NCBI RefSeq assembly: GCF_052030545.1
Contig: NZ_JBPDIH010000004.1
Coordinates: 434,001 to 498,000 of the forward strand
Length of the DNA stretch: 64,000 nucleotides
Source: CANMXU01 sp052030545
Lineage (GTDB): Bacteria > Pseudomonadota > Gammaproteobacteria > Enterobacterales > Alteromonadaceae
Reading direction: 5' to 3'
The notes below the pieces were generated by a model, which saw nothing but the letters and a program-made list of their open reading frames with translations, made no database searches and was not told where the DNA came from. The stretch's first letter is position 1. Each line of letters begins with the position of its first letter. The position numbers were made by a program, and so were the translations under genes. Shown here one piece after another: positions 43,229 to 53,151 of the stretch.

Positions 43229-43230
43229 TT

Positions 43231-43267
43231 AAAAAGCCGATATTATCTTAATAATATCGGCTTTTTT
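43231..43267 (+). terminator. Rho-independent terminator after argS
   Basis: 16-bp perfect stem AAAAAGCCGATATTAT/ATAATATCGGCTTTTT with a CTTA loop and T-run; symmetrical, so it can also serve the convergent minus-strand gene. Confidence 0.92.
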
Positions 43268-43286
43268 AATGTCTTAATAATTTGAT

Positions 43287-43586
43287 TTACGAGCTAAAAG
43301 CAAAAAACAAAAATAACGCGGTATAAGGAGTAAAGCTCAGCATTGGTAGCAGTGAAATAAATACTTTTACCCATACTGGCGCAGATGCTTTGGCTAATTT
43401 AGCTCCCGCAAATAAACTGATAAAGTAGTAGCCTGGATATAAATATGCCGACCACTTTAAATAAAACCACAAGAAATGATTGCTTGTCATATCATCAGTC
43501 AAAAAAAAGCCAATCGACCATGAAAATGGCCAATAAATTAACACTATTAACCAAACAGTGTTAATTAATCTTAAATATCGCTGCAC
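43287..43586 (-). CDS. Small integral membrane protein of unknown function
   Basis: 99 aa, three predicted transmembrane helices (about residues 8-28, 42-62 and 74-96), with many aromatic residues (WPFSWSIGFFL, YPGYYFISLFAG). GTG start supported by AAGGAC six bases upstream. No motif recognised. Convergent with argS and 102 bp downstream of the ABC-ATPase gene. Confidence 0.6.
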   Translation of the reverse strand: MQRYLRLINTVWLIVLIYWPFSWSIGFFLTDDMTSNHFLWFYLKWSAYLYPGYYFISLFAGAKLAKASAPVWVKVFISLLPMLSFTPYTALFLFFAFSS

Positions 43587-43688
43587 TTGTTAGTCCTTTA
43601 TCAATTAGCTACTCCTTGCCCATCATACCGCTATCGCGTAGCGAACAGCGGCAAGTATTGTTACTTGTTTGTTTATCAAATCTCCTAG

Positions 43689-45173
43689 CTATGCTGCAAT
43701 CGTTATCACTCTGTCGCAAACTTTATTCACTAGCTCAGGGTGATGGCTCACTAGCAATACGCCGCAGCCCTGCTCTTGCGCGAGTTCAATTAATAAATTA
43801 ATCACTTCTTGTGCGGTGATCGGATCAAGCCTTGAGGTTGGCTCATCAGCAAATAAAAATACCGGATCAAGTAAAAGCGCTCGTAAAATGGCAAAGCGTT
43901 GTAATTCGCCGCCAGATACTTCAGTGCAAAAGCGCGTTAAAATTTGCTCAGGTAATTTTAAGCGCGCCATTAATGGCGAAATTCGGCTGCGATCAATATG
44001 ATGAAGTTCAACCAAGTCTTCTAATAAGGTGCCTAAGGTTACCGCTTTAGAAAACGCCGACGGCGGATCTTGAAATAACTTAAGCCATTGATGGTTTCCT
44101 GCTCCAGCTGAATTAGACGCTTTAGTAGAGTTAACCGTGCGTTTAATTTGACCTTTTTGATAAGGTAATAAACCTAAAATGATATCGCCTAACGAGCTTT
44201 TTCCGCTACCGCTATCACCCACTACACCAAGTACTTCGCCTTTGTGTAAGTTAAATGATAAGTTTTGAAATAGCTGTTGATTGCCGCGGCGCAGGGTTAA
44301 GTTTTCAACCGCGAGTATTTCATCTTGTGGCGACTTTGCTTGGCTTGTTTGGCTAGCACTTGCTTGCCACTGACTCGGGTCAGCATTAATTAATGCCTGT
44401 GTATAATCATGTTTTGGCGTCGCTAAAATATCTTCACAACTGCCCTGCTCAACCAATAAACCTTTTTTCATGACCATTAAGTCGCCGCCAATTTGCTTGG
44501 CAACATCAACGTCATGCGTAATAGTTAATAACGCGCCACCGGCGCTACGCTTAAGTAATAAATCAACCACGGTATCGCGGCGGTTAACATCAAGACCTTT
44601 AGTTGGCTCGTCAGCTAAAATTAAATTTGCGCCACCTGCCGTTGCCGCGCTTATTGCAACACGTTGTGCCATGCCGCCAGATAATTGCCCAGAGCGCTTA
44701 AAATAACTGGCTTCAAGGTCGAGCTCAGTTAACTCGTCATACGCTTTTTCACTAGCAAGGTGCGGCGCTAAACCGTGAACCAGTTCATGTACTTCTGCCA
44801 CTTGCTGACCGCTTTGCATTAATGGGTCAAGGGAATTCCACGGTTCTTGCGGCAACATCACCATTTGTTTGCCCCAAAAACCACGCATCGCATCGGCAGA
44901 TAAATCATCAAGCAACTGTCCGTAAAGCCAGACTTTACCCGTGGCGTATAATCCTTCTGGTAATAAGCCCATAATCGCTTGTGCTAATAGGCTTTTGCCT
45001 GCGCCGGTTTCCCCTAAAATAGTCAGTGGGCGATCTTGAAATACTTCAAGTGATAAACCTTCAACAAGTAAGGTATCCTTACTATCAGCACCTTCTGTTT
45101 TTGCACTTCCTACTTTGGCACTCTCTACTTTGGCAAAGATGCTTAAATTTTCAATTTTAATTAATACACTCAT
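43689..45173 (-). CDS. Peptide-type ABC transporter, ATP-binding protein with two fused NBDs
   Basis: 494 aa from ATG at 45173 (GGGAGA upstream); the frame extends 25 codons further without support. It contains two full nucleotide-binding domains. NBD1: Walker A GETGAGKSLL, signature LSGGMAQRVA, Walker B LILADEPTKGLD. NBD2: Walker A GDSGSGKSSL, signature VSGGELQRFA, Walker B FLFADEPTSRLD. This is the arrangement of YejF or GsiA, where one protein replaces the usual DppD+DppF pair. Last gene of the importer operon; its ATG overlaps the stop of the permease (ATGA). Confidence 0.93.
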   Translation of the reverse strand: MSVLIKIENLSIFAKVESAKVGSAKTEGADSKDTLLVEGLSLEVFQDRPLTILGETGAGKSLLAQAIMGLLPEGLYATGKVWLYGQLLDDLSADAMRGFWGKQMVMLPQEPWNSLDPLMQSGQQVAEVHELVHGLAPHLASEKAYDELTELDLEASYFKRSGQLSGGMAQRVAISAATAGGANLILADEPTKGLDVNRRDTVVDLLLKRSAGGALLTITHDVDVAKQIGGDLMVMKKGLLVEQGSCEDILATPKHDYTQALINADPSQWQASASQTSQAKSPQDEILAVENLTLRRGNQQLFQNLSFNLHKGEVLGVVGDSGSGKSSLGDIILGLLPYQKGQIKRTVNSTKASNSAGAGNHQWLKLFQDPPSAFSKAVTLGTLLEDLVELHHIDRSRISPLMARLKLPEQILTRFCTEVSGGELQRFAILRALLLDPVFLFADEPTSRLDPITAQEVINLLIELAQEQGCGVLLVSHHPELVNKVCDRVITIAA

Positions 45174-45985
45174 GATTTTTCTCCCGCTAACAGGTGAAAG
45201 CCTAATACCATTAACGCGACCACAATTAGCGGCTGAGCCAATGCCCACGGCGCTTCTTGGTAATACGGAAATAATTCCACAATCATAATGCCAAGCTCAG
45301 CGGTTGGCGGCTGTAATCCCACATAAACAAAGCTTAAACTGGCCATAGTTAAAATGGCATGGGCAGCGCCAAAGGCGGCTAAGGTTAATACCGACCCCGA
45401 TACTTCTGGCCAGATATGGCGTTTAAATAAATACCAACGACCAAATCCCATCATGGCTGACGATTGCAGCTGCGGACTATGAATAACCGTTTGGCTAATA
45501 GCGCGCACTACGCGAAAATATTCAATCCACTGCACCAGCGCAATAGCGATATAAATCATTAAAAATGAACCCGGTACAATCGCGGTAAACATCAACACCA
45601 CAACAAGACCCGGTAGCGCTAATAAAATATTAACAATAATGTCTAAACCTTGGGCAACACGGGCATTGCCCCACGCAGCCCACACGCCTAGCGTTGTGCC
45701 AATAACGGCTGCCGTTACCACGCTAATAACACCGAGCATAAAGGATAAACGCACAGCATCACCCATGCGGCTAAGCATGCTACGACCGTAATGATCGGTG
45801 CCTAAAAGATGTTCACTCCCTGGGGCCATTAATACTTGATCTAGGTTTTGAGTATAAGGTGACAAAGTTGAAATAAACGGTTCAACGCCGGCAAAAATCA
45901 CTAAGCTTACTAAAATGCACAAGCCAATTTTCTGGCCAGTTTTAAGCTTGTTTAAAAAGTTATTTGAAATAAGAGCGGTTAGCAT
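45170..45985 (-). CDS. Peptide-type ABC transporter permease (OppC/DppC class)
   Basis: 271-aa inner-membrane permease with about six helices. After the first helix comes PYTQNLDQVLMAPGSEHLLGTDHYGRSMLSR, the typical OppC/DppC periplasmic pattern with GTD..GRD-like sequence. The EAA loop lies around AMMGFGRWYLFKRHIWPEV. Start overlaps the end of the preceding permease by 7 bp and its stop overlaps the ATPase start. Confidence 0.92.
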   Translation of the reverse strand: MLTALISNNFLNKLKTGQKIGLCILVSLVIFAGVEPFISTLSPYTQNLDQVLMAPGSEHLLGTDHYGRSMLSRMGDAVRLSFMLGVISVVTAAVIGTTLGVWAAWGNARVAQGLDIIVNILLALPGLVVVLMFTAIVPGSFLMIYIAIALVQWIEYFRVVRAISQTVIHSPQLQSSAMMGFGRWYLFKRHIWPEVSGSVLTLAAFGAAHAILTMASLSFVYVGLQPPTAELGIMIVELFPYYQEAPWALAQPLIVVALMVLGFHLLAGEKS

Positions 45986-46920
45986 TTTTCAACTCCTGAG
46001 CGCGGGTCAACCTTGGCACAAGCTAAATCAATTAAGGTATTTAGCACCACAAACATAAAGCCCATACAAAGCGCGGCTCCTTGAATAACTGGGATATCGC
46101 GAGCAAAAATAGCATGCGCTAAACCGTGCCCTATACCCGGCCATGAAAATAACGACTCGATCATCACGATGCCTTCGATCATGGTCACCAGTTGAATGCC
46201 CATAAAAGCCAATACCGGTACGGTAATATTGCGTACGCCATGACGGAAAAAAGTGGCTTTATTACTTAAGCCTTTGACTTTAGAAAATTGATAAAACGAG
46301 GCGTTAAATACCTTTTTAGCCGCGTCACGAATAACCCGACTTGATGTCGCCGCAAGACATAACGCTAAGGTAAATGCCGGTAATACCACGTGTGAGGCAC
46401 TGCCAAAGCCAGCCACAGGAAACCAGTTAAGCTCAAGTGAAAAAATGAGAATAAGCACCAAGCCAATCACAAATACCGGCATTGCTCTAACCGACGTTGA
46501 TAGTACCAATAAAAAGTTATCTAGGCGTTTACTGCCACGTGCGGCCATTAGCCCTAATGGAATGGCAATAAATAACGAAACAAACAAACCAACAAAAGCT
46601 AAGATAACTGAATGGCCTAATTGATGCTGAACCACGTCAATCACAGGTTCGCCGCTCACTAACGAGTTACCAAAGTTAAACTGCAGTAAATCCGCAAACC
46701 AGTTTAAATACGCGCTAAAAGCACTTTTATCAAGGCCAAGCTCTTGCGTAACTAACGCCGCCGCCTCTTGGTTAACATTGTCGTAACCATAACGACCTGC
46801 CGCAATGCGGTACGCCATATCGCCGGGTAAGTTACGCATAATAATAAAGGTTAAGGTGCCTACGCCCCAAATAACCGTAACTAGCTGGATCAGCCGTTTA
46901 ATTAATAAGTCTTTGATCAT
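45979..46920 (-). CDS. Peptide-type ABC transporter permease (OppB/DppB class)
   Basis: 313 aa, about six transmembrane helices. The N-terminal LIKRLIQLVTVIWGVGTLTF and PGDMAYRIAAGRYG match the OppB/DppB start. The EAA loop is KVKGLSNKATFFRHGVRN, followed by the conserved MIEGIVMIESLFSWPGIGHGL. It overlaps the substrate-binding protein gene by 4 bp and the second permease by 7 bp, so the operon is translationally coupled. Confidence 0.93.
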   Translation of the reverse strand: MIKDLLIKRLIQLVTVIWGVGTLTFIIMRNLPGDMAYRIAAGRYGYDNVNQEAAALVTQELGLDKSAFSAYLNWFADLLQFNFGNSLVSGEPVIDVVQHQLGHSVILAFVGLFVSLFIAIPLGLMAARGSKRLDNFLLVLSTSVRAMPVFVIGLVLILIFSLELNWFPVAGFGSASHVVLPAFTLALCLAATSSRVIRDAAKKVFNASFYQFSKVKGLSNKATFFRHGVRNITVPVLAFMGIQLVTMIEGIVMIESLFSWPGIGHGLAHAIFARDIPVIQGAALCMGFMFVVLNTLIDLACAKVDPRSGVEKC

Positions 46921-48530
46921 TTTTTAAAGTCCATCTCATTTAAAAAGTAACTGCGCTCAAATGGGTCAAATCTAAAACCGGTAATGCGTTCATTTACAGC
47001 CGTTTGCTGGGTATAAGACACCACAGGTAAAACCGAATGACTTTGATAAATAATCTCTGCCACCTGTTGAGCCAAACGTCGATATTCATTGCGTTCAACC
47101 ACGCTTTGTAATCGATTAAGGTTTTGTACAAGTTGCGCATCGGTAAAGTTCATTGCGCCCCAATCACCACCTCTTTCTTCACCGAAATCGCTAGTAATGG
47201 TTGCTAAAGGTTCAGATAAAAAGCCGTAGTTTCTTGAAATTAAGCCAACTTCTAAGCTGTCATCTTGGTGCTGCATTGGAATAGCACTTGAATTGGCCAT
47301 ATCGATGTTAAGTTTTACACCAAGCTCAGCCCATTGTGCTTGTACTGCAGTGGCGACAATGCCTAATTCTGGGCGGTCAGCGTAGGTGACTAAGGTTAAC
47401 TCAAATAATTCATCACCACGCTGTAAAATATCATCGGCATTTTTTTGCCAACCTAAATCGGCTAACAGTTGCTTGGCTTTTGAAATTGACTGCGTTTTTT
47501 TCGGTAAATTAGCTAAATGCCAGTTACTCATCGACTCCGGTAATAATTGATAAGCTTCAATACCTGGCGTGCGGAAAATCGACTCGGCAATGCCGGTTCT
47601 ATCAAGGGCTAAACTGAGCGCTTTACGGGCATTTAATTCATTTAAAAATTGATGACCACTGTTTAATTTCAAAGCAATGGCGCGAGGAATTACATCGGTA
47701 TGCACATTAACATTACTGGCGTTATCAAGTTGCTCAAGGCTTGCCGGATCGAGCACAATAACGATATCTGCTTGACCACTTTTGGCTTGTAAAACACGGC
47801 TTTCTGCGCGATGTCCGGTTAAAAAGCTGGCATATTTTACGTGTGCGACTTCGCCCCAATAATCATTAAAACGCTCCACAACAAGTTTATGAGGTGGCGC
47901 AAATTCAAATACTTGGTAAGGGCCAGTGGCAATGGCATGATTTACATAACCTTGCATATTAAAAGAGGCTTGAGCTAATACTGACGTCGAGTAATGCGCG
48001 AGTAAACTTCCTAATGAGCTGTAAGGTTTTTCAAGAGTAATAGACAGGCTAAATTCATCATTAACGATTACGTCATTGATCGGTGCATTGTTAATCGGAC
48101 CGTGTTTGGCAATAGCAAATAACAAACTATTTTGCACCGTTTGTGCATTCATTGCCGTGCCATCGTGAAATTTCACATCTTGGCGTAAATTCAATGTCCA
48201 GGTAAGCGCATCTTCGCTGACCTGCCAGCTGTTTGCTAAGCCTGCGGTTAACTGGCCATACTTATCAACATTTAATAAGGTTTCCATCACTTGCATGCGA
48301 GTATAAACATAGCCATGTAGCGACGGGTCTTGGCTGGTAAATTCAAACGTTCCAGCCACCGAAATGGTATTAGCTTTGCTCGGAAGGTTGTCTTCAGCAA
48401 GGGGGTTGTCGCTGGCAGGCAGGCTGTTCAGAAAAGCAGCGGTTGCAACAGCAACAATGCCGACGATCATGCCAATTTTTCTCTTGATACTGGTTTTCTT
48501 TTTAAAAGAAGGTCTTACTGGTTTAGTCAT
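46917..48530 (-). CDS. ABC transporter substrate-binding protein, SBP_bac_5 family
   Basis: 537-aa periplasmic binding protein of the peptide/nickel class. A long basic N-terminus precedes a hydrophobic segment (about residues 19-38, GMIVGIVAVATAAFLNSLPA) acting as signal or anchor. Family blocks: TYTRMQ-like YVYTRMQVMETLL, WTLNLRQDVKFHDGT, ATGPYQV and ARKALSLALDRTGIAE. First gene of the operon SBP-permease-permease-ATPase. The substrate is probably peptides or nickel-like complexes; nothing in the sequence decides between them. Confidence 0.92.
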   Translation of the reverse strand: MTKPVRPSFKKKTSIKRKIGMIVGIVAVATAAFLNSLPASDNPLAEDNLPSKANTISVAGTFEFTSQDPSLHGYVYTRMQVMETLLNVDKYGQLTAGLANSWQVSEDALTWTLNLRQDVKFHDGTAMNAQTVQNSLLFAIAKHGPINNAPINDVIVNDEFSLSITLEKPYSSLGSLLAHYSTSVLAQASFNMQGYVNHAIATGPYQVFEFAPPHKLVVERFNDYWGEVAHVKYASFLTGHRAESRVLQAKSGQADIVIVLDPASLEQLDNASNVNVHTDVIPRAIALKLNSGHQFLNELNARKALSLALDRTGIAESIFRTPGIEAYQLLPESMSNWHLANLPKKTQSISKAKQLLADLGWQKNADDILQRGDELFELTLVTYADRPELGIVATAVQAQWAELGVKLNIDMANSSAIPMQHQDDSLEVGLISRNYGFLSEPLATITSDFGEERGGDWGAMNFTDAQLVQNLNRLQSVVERNEYRRLAQQVAEIIYQSHSVLPVVSYTQQTAVNERITGFRFDPFERSYFLNEMDFKK

Positions 48531-48967
48531 AGTAGGCTACTCACTAAATACAAAGGCTACTACCAATATTGTCAACAAGGTAATGGCTAGCTGATGCTAA
48601 AGCTCATTTGGCTCGAAAAAATATCAATAAATTTACTTGTGCAAATTGTAACTAGCCTTAGCAAAACTATCTGTAAGCAAGCGTTGAAATGCGTTTTAAA
48701 ATGTAACTACGCCTTTTACATTTACACGTAAGCCACTGATTTTGTGTTAATAACAAAATCAAAGCAAATGTAACTCTATTTTTAAAATTGCAGTGATGTA
48801 AAATACAACTCACATCAAAATTAGGCGAAGCATCGAGGAAAAGTAATGACAAGCAGCTTATAGAGATAAATTTTATAATTTAGTTCCCTTAACTGAAGAA
48901 TTTTTTCTATTATGTTTTAATTACAATAACACTAGCGCGATAACAACATGGACAGTATGACACTTTG
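48531..48967. other. Divergent intergenic region (437 bp)
   Basis: Between the ABC importer (minus) and the TatD-family gene (plus). An 8-bp inverted repeat GATTTTGT...ACAAAATC lies near 48738-48760. No ORF longer than about 60 codons and no confident promoter. Confidence 0.45.
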
Positions 48968-49780
48968 ATGAACTTTACCGACAGCCACTGCCATATTGAT
49001 TTTGAGCAACTTGCCAGTGACGAGCAGTTACTTGAACAATGCTATCAACAGCATATTGATAAAATTATCGTACCGTCTGTATCTCCCGATAATTGGCAAA
49101 GTGTGCTTAACTTCTGCAACGCCAATGACGTTGTAGAACCAACACCAAAAGTAAAAAAAGCTCAATGTTATGCGGCGTTAGGTATTCATCCTTGGTATTT
49201 AAAAGATTTAACGCAGCAGGCGCTTGAAAAACTAAGCGATAAAGTTGCTCAAAATAGCCATAAGCTCGTGGCCATTGGTGAAGCCGGTATCGATGGCGTA
49301 ATCGTAAAAGAACAAGATAACCTTGCTCAGCAAATCACTTTCTTTGACTATCAGCTGCAGCTTGCTAAGCAGTATCACTTGCCAATCATTGTGCATCATC
49401 GCAGATCACATCAAAACATTATGCCGATGTTAAAAAAAGCACAATTATCAAAAGGCGGCATAATTCACGCTTTTTCAGGCAGTTACCAACAAGGGTGTCA
49501 GTATATAGATTTAGGTTTTAAACTTGGCATTGGCGGCACAATTACCTACCCAAGAGCCGAAAAAACCCTTAAAGCGATAAAACGGTTACCGCTGGAAAGT
49601 TTAGTATTAGAAACCGATGCGCCATCAATGCCGCTGTTTGGTTTTCAAGGACAAAGTAATTCACCGCTCAGGTTAATTAATATTTTTGAGCAGCTATGCC
49701 AAATAAGACCCGAGTCGAAAGAAGAAATAGCCGCGATAATTGAGCAAAACATTGAGCAGCTATTTTTTGCGGGCGCGTAA
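48968..49780 (+). CDS. TatD-family metal-dependent hydrolase (YjjV-like)
   Basis: 270 aa from ATG at 48968 (a TTG one codon upstream is possible). TIM-barrel nuclease of the TatD family: FTDSHCHIDF (metal His residues), AIGEAGID (Glu), IVHHRRSH, GIIHAFSGS and LVLETDAPSMP. The continuation LFGFQGQSNSPLRLINIFEQ resembles YjjV more than TatD itself. These enzymes are 3'-5' exonucleases acting on DNA. A heptad array follows the stop. Confidence 0.9.
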   Translation: MNFTDSHCHIDFEQLASDEQLLEQCYQQHIDKIIVPSVSPDNWQSVLNFCNANDVVEPTPKVKKAQCYAALGIHPWYLKDLTQQALEKLSDKVAQNSHKLVAIGEAGIDGVIVKEQDNLAQQITFFDYQLQLAKQYHLPIIVHHRRSHQNIMPMLKKAQLSKGGIIHAFSGSYQQGCQYIDLGFKLGIGGTITYPRAEKTLKAIKRLPLESLVLETDAPSMPLFGFQGQSNSPLRLINIFEQLCQIRPESKEEIAAIIEQNIEQLFFAGA

Positions 49781-49796
49781 ATCACGATAATTTTAC

Positions 49797-49880
49797 GACA
49801 TTAGTTAAACGGTATTCGTTAAATGGCATTAGCTAAAAGGTATTAGTTAAAAGGTATTAGCTAAAAGGTATTAGCTAAGC
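49797..49880. repeat. Heptad array, 12 units, after the TatD-family gene
   Basis: Twelve phased 7-mers alternating GYTAAAA-type and GGTATTA-type: GACATTA, GTTAAAC, GGTATTC, GTTAAAT, GGCATTA, GCTAAAA, GGTATTA (repeated), GCTAAGC. Every second unit departs from the G-Y-N-N-N-A-A rule. Confidence 0.92.
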
Positions 49881-49900
49881 GACACACAAGGCCAATACAA

Positions 49901-50527
49901 CTAAGTTGCCTTGTTAGTCGTTTCTTTTGCTAAACGATAACCTTGACGACTAAAACGATTTAAACCACGGGTTAGTAAAAAACCAACAATGCCCGCTAGA
50001 GCTAGCATAATGCGAAACATCTCTGATGATTCATTATTAGCATGATTAAGCCGAGTCACTAGCTGCTCTTTCACTAGGGTTAAGCGTAAATAGCCTTGCA
50101 AATTGTCCGCACGTAACTCTTCAACAAACGGAATATATAATTCGCCGTTGTTAATTTTGTGCTGCTCAATGCCATAAAGCGCACGGATAGACTGCGCAGC
50201 ATCTGAGCTAAATAATAATTGCCCTGAAACGCCATAAATATGAACGTTGTGGATCACCTCTGATGATAACGCCAGTTCATCAATATAATCTTGCAATGCC
50301 TGGTTGTCTTTCTTAACTAATAAAGCCGATATTGCCAAGGCCGCTTGGCCGCTATATTCATGAGCAACATGGTTAAAGTGTTGTTCAATATTGTCGCTAT
50401 TGCTTTGCTGGTTAAAAACTAAAATGCTGAGCAAAACGATGATCAACGCAATTGCTATAGCTAATTGCATAATTTTATTATAAATCGACGATAGTTTAGG
50501 GTATAAAGGCTGTTCTGATTGCGTCAT
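49901..50527 (-). CDS. Smp/AhpA (YtjB)-like membrane protein
   Basis: 208 aa with an N-terminal helix (about residues 18-40, QLAIAIALIIVLLSILVF), a periplasmic domain of about 120 residues and a C-terminal helix (about residues 168-188) followed by a basic tail. This topology and the divergent position next to serB match E. coli YtjB/Smp. The family has no proven biochemical role; AhpA was named as a haemolysin-related regulator in other species. Confidence 0.8.
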   Translation of the reverse strand: MTQSEQPLYPKLSSIYNKIMQLAIAIALIIVLLSILVFNQQSNSDNIEQHFNHVAHEYSGQAALAISALLVKKDNQALQDYIDELALSSEVIHNVHIYGVSGQLLFSSDAAQSIRALYGIEQHKINNGELYIPFVEELRADNLQGYLRLTLVKEQLVTRLNHANNESSEMFRIMLALAGIVGFLLTRGLNRFSRQGYRLAKETTNKAT

Positions 50528-50596
50528 GAAAACAGTGTTTATTAAGCTACATATACTGTCACTATAGAGCTTTATACGTTTTTTTTAAATGCTGGC

Positions 50597-51703
50597 ATGC
50601 AGTTAATTACTTATATTAATGATTTTCAAGGATTTCACGTGTCGACCAGCGTTCAAAAAATAGCCATTGCTGAAGTTAATAGCTTGAGCCTAGCACAAAC
50701 ATTTTCAATCGCAGAAGCCAAATCAGCTTTTCCGTATTTTTGTCAAATCAATAATGACGAGCTACTTATTGATAGCAAATTGCCATGTAATGTCGCCGAA
50801 GTTGCCACACTAGACAAAGTGGCTGAGCTTAATGCTCAAGAAAATATTGCCTTAGTGGTTTTTGACACCATCACAGTTGAAACATTCATTGAATTAACGA
50901 AGCACTGTCAGTTAACGGTTTCAGCAATTAACGCGATTAACCTGCGCAATCAACAAACTAGTATTCGTTTTGAAGTGTCGGTTGCTGATCTTAGCCAAGC
51001 ACGTGCCGCATTAGCAGGTTTTACGTTAGCGAATAATATTGAAGCAGCTTTATTGGAAAATGCACCTAAGCTTGCACAGCCGGGTTTATTGGTCATGGAT
51101 ATGGACTCAACCACCATTGAAATTGAATGTATCGATGAAATTGCCGCCCTTGCTGGTGTTGGTGAAGAAGTTGCTGAAGTTACCGAGCTAGCCATGCAAG
51201 GTAAACTCGACTTTGCGCAAAGTTTACATCAGCGTGTTGCCACCTTAAAAGATGCGCCTGAATCAATATTAGCCGCAGTAGCTAAAGACATCCCGTTAAT
51301 GCCCGGCCTAAAACCGCTCATCAAAGTATTAAAAGAAAATAACTGGAAAGTGGCGATAGCCTCTGGCGGTTTTACCTATTTTTCTGAACATTTAAAAAGC
51401 ATGCTTGACCTTGACCGCACCTTTGCCAACCAGTTAGAAATTATCGACGGCAAACTTACCGGTAAGGTATTAGGTGACGTGGTTGACGCTCAAGCCAAAG
51501 CCGACAGCTTAGCCATTTTAAGTGAGCAATATGGTATTGCGCATAATCAAACTGTTGCCATGGGCGACGGCGCCAATGATTTAGTAATGATGGCCGCCGC
51601 TTATTTAGGCGTCGCGTATCACGCGAAACCAATTGTACTTGAACAAGCAGACACCAGTATTAGCCACGTAGGACTGGATTGTATGTTGCATTGGCTAGCT
51701 TAG
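50597..51703 (+). CDS. serB: Phosphoserine phosphatase
   Basis: Final enzyme of serine synthesis, a HAD-family phosphatase. 368 aa (E. coli SerB 322), with an N-terminal regulatory extension of about 160 residues. HAD motif I is MDMDSTTIEIECIDEIA (nucleophilic Asp), motif II IASGGFTYF, and motif III/IV MGDGANDLVMM. The CAP region has AMQGKLDFAQSLHQRV. No strong ribosome binding site at the ATG; GTG at 50639 is an alternative. A strong terminator follows. Confidence 0.95.
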   Translation: MQLITYINDFQGFHVSTSVQKIAIAEVNSLSLAQTFSIAEAKSAFPYFCQINNDELLIDSKLPCNVAEVATLDKVAELNAQENIALVVFDTITVETFIELTKHCQLTVSAINAINLRNQQTSIRFEVSVADLSQARAALAGFTLANNIEAALLENAPKLAQPGLLVMDMDSTTIEIECIDEIAALAGVGEEVAEVTELAMQGKLDFAQSLHQRVATLKDAPESILAAVAKDIPLMPGLKPLIKVLKENNWKVAIASGGFTYFSEHLKSMLDLDRTFANQLEIIDGKLTGKVLGDVVDAQAKADSLAILSEQYGIAHNQTVAMGDGANDLVMMAAAYLGVAYHAKPIVLEQADTSISHVGLDCMLHWLA

Positions 51704-51736
51704 GCTAGCATAGGCTAAAACCCGTATAGAAAATTT

Positions 51737-51773
51737 AAAAGCCCTGCTCGGTTAAACCAAGCAGGGCTTTTTA
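51737..51773 (+). terminator. Rho-independent terminator after serB
   Basis: Stem AAAAGCCCTGCT/AGCAGGGCTTTT with inner pairs GGTT/AACC, T-run to 51773; may also serve the convergent yqhD-like gene. Confidence 0.9.
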
Positions 51774-51812
51774 TTTGTCAGGCTAAAGTGTTACTTAACC
51801 ATTAATGCCGTT

Positions 51813-52970
51813 TTACTTCGCGGCGACTAAAATTTTACGCACCACGTCTAAGGTTAAATCGCCACTTTCTGAAAGCTGAGTTAGCCCCATTTTTTCCATA
51901 TTGTTCACTACTTTGTCGATACCGCTATCATCGATACCGTAATGGCTAAGTGACGTGACAATATCAAGCGAATTAAAAAACTGTTCAGTTTTATTTATCG
52001 CTAAATCAATTTTCTCATCATCACTACCTTCATCAATATCCCAAACACGTTCAGCAAATTGCACCAGTTTTGCCTGTTTATGCGCTTTTCTTTCCCGTAA
52101 TAAGCTTGGCAAAATAATCGCCAATGTACGACCATGAGCAATACCAAAACTTGCCGTTAATTCATGACCTATCATATGAGTAGACCAATCTTGTGGCACC
52201 CCCATACCGATCAAGCCATTTAATGCCGATGTTGCCGACCAGATAAAGTTTTTGCGAGCTTCAACATTATCGTTATCTTGATAAGTGACAATGCCGTCTT
52301 CAATTAAGGTTTTTAAAATACCTTCAGAAAAACGGTCTTGAATTTTAGCATTCACTGGGTACGTTAAATATTGCTCGATAACATGGATAAAGGCATCTGC
52401 AACACCATTAGCTATCTGCTCTTTTGGCAAGGTAAAGGTAAAGTTTGCATCTAATAATGAAAACTTAGGAAACACCAGCGGCGTGGTAAATGGGTATTTT
52501 TGCTCATTAAAAGTAACAACACCAAAGCTATTCATTTCAGAGCCTGTGGCCGGTAAAGTAGCAATACAGCCAAGCGGTATAGCGCTACTAAGTGGTACTG
52601 GGTTAAAACCATGAAACAATAAACTGCTATGATCGCTATCAATAGTCGCAGCTAGCGAGATAAATTTAGTGCCGTCCATTACCGAGCCACCGCCAACAGC
52701 TAGTAAAAAGTCTACCTGTTCAGCTTTTGCCACTGCAACCGCTTTCATTAAGGTGTCAAATTCAGGGTTAGCTTCAATGCCACCAAATTCAATCACCTGA
52801 CGGTCACCTAATTGCTTGGTAACTTTTTCAAGCGTGCCAAAACGCTTAACACTACCACCACCGTATAACACCATCACTTTGGCATTTTCAGGAATTAATT
52901 TATCTAACTCGGCTAAACGGTCTTGCCCAAAAACAATATGAGTTGGGTTGTAATAATCAAAATCTTGCAT
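51813..52970 (-). CDS. yqhD: Iron-containing (group III) alcohol dehydrogenase, YqhD-like
   Basis: 385 aa (E. coli YqhD 387). Begins MQDFDYYNPTHIVFGQDRLAEL like YqhD. NADPH site: LYGGGSVKRFG and LAVGGGSVMDGTKF. Metal ligands: Asp and His in GVADAFIHVIEQYL, and two His in THMIGHELTASFGIAHGRTL. YqhD reduces short and toxic aldehydes with NADPH, a defence against lipid peroxidation products. An AraC regulator is divergent from it, as yqhC is from yqhD in E. coli. Ribosome binding site GAGGGC. Confidence 0.92.
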   Translation of the reverse strand: MQDFDYYNPTHIVFGQDRLAELDKLIPENAKVMVLYGGGSVKRFGTLEKVTKQLGDRQVIEFGGIEANPEFDTLMKAVAVAKAEQVDFLLAVGGGSVMDGTKFISLAATIDSDHSSLLFHGFNPVPLSSAIPLGCIATLPATGSEMNSFGVVTFNEQKYPFTTPLVFPKFSLLDANFTFTLPKEQIANGVADAFIHVIEQYLTYPVNAKIQDRFSEGILKTLIEDGIVTYQDNDNVEARKNFIWSATSALNGLIGMGVPQDWSTHMIGHELTASFGIAHGRTLAIILPSLLRERKAHKQAKLVQFAERVWDIDEGSDDEKIDLAINKTEQFFNSLDIVTSLSHYGIDDSGIDKVVNNMEKMGLTQLSESGDLTLDVVRKILVAAK

Positions 52971-53151
52971 AATTTGCCCTCGTGTTAATATGGGTACATT
53001 TTACCAAACCAAATACACTATAAAACAAACAAAAGCCGCAATATCATGCCTAAAACTATCACCATTAACAAAAAGACAAGATCTAGCTTATATAAATAGT
53101 TATACTTTGCTCCATTGATAATAGTTCATTAATACGCGATGGAAATTACCG

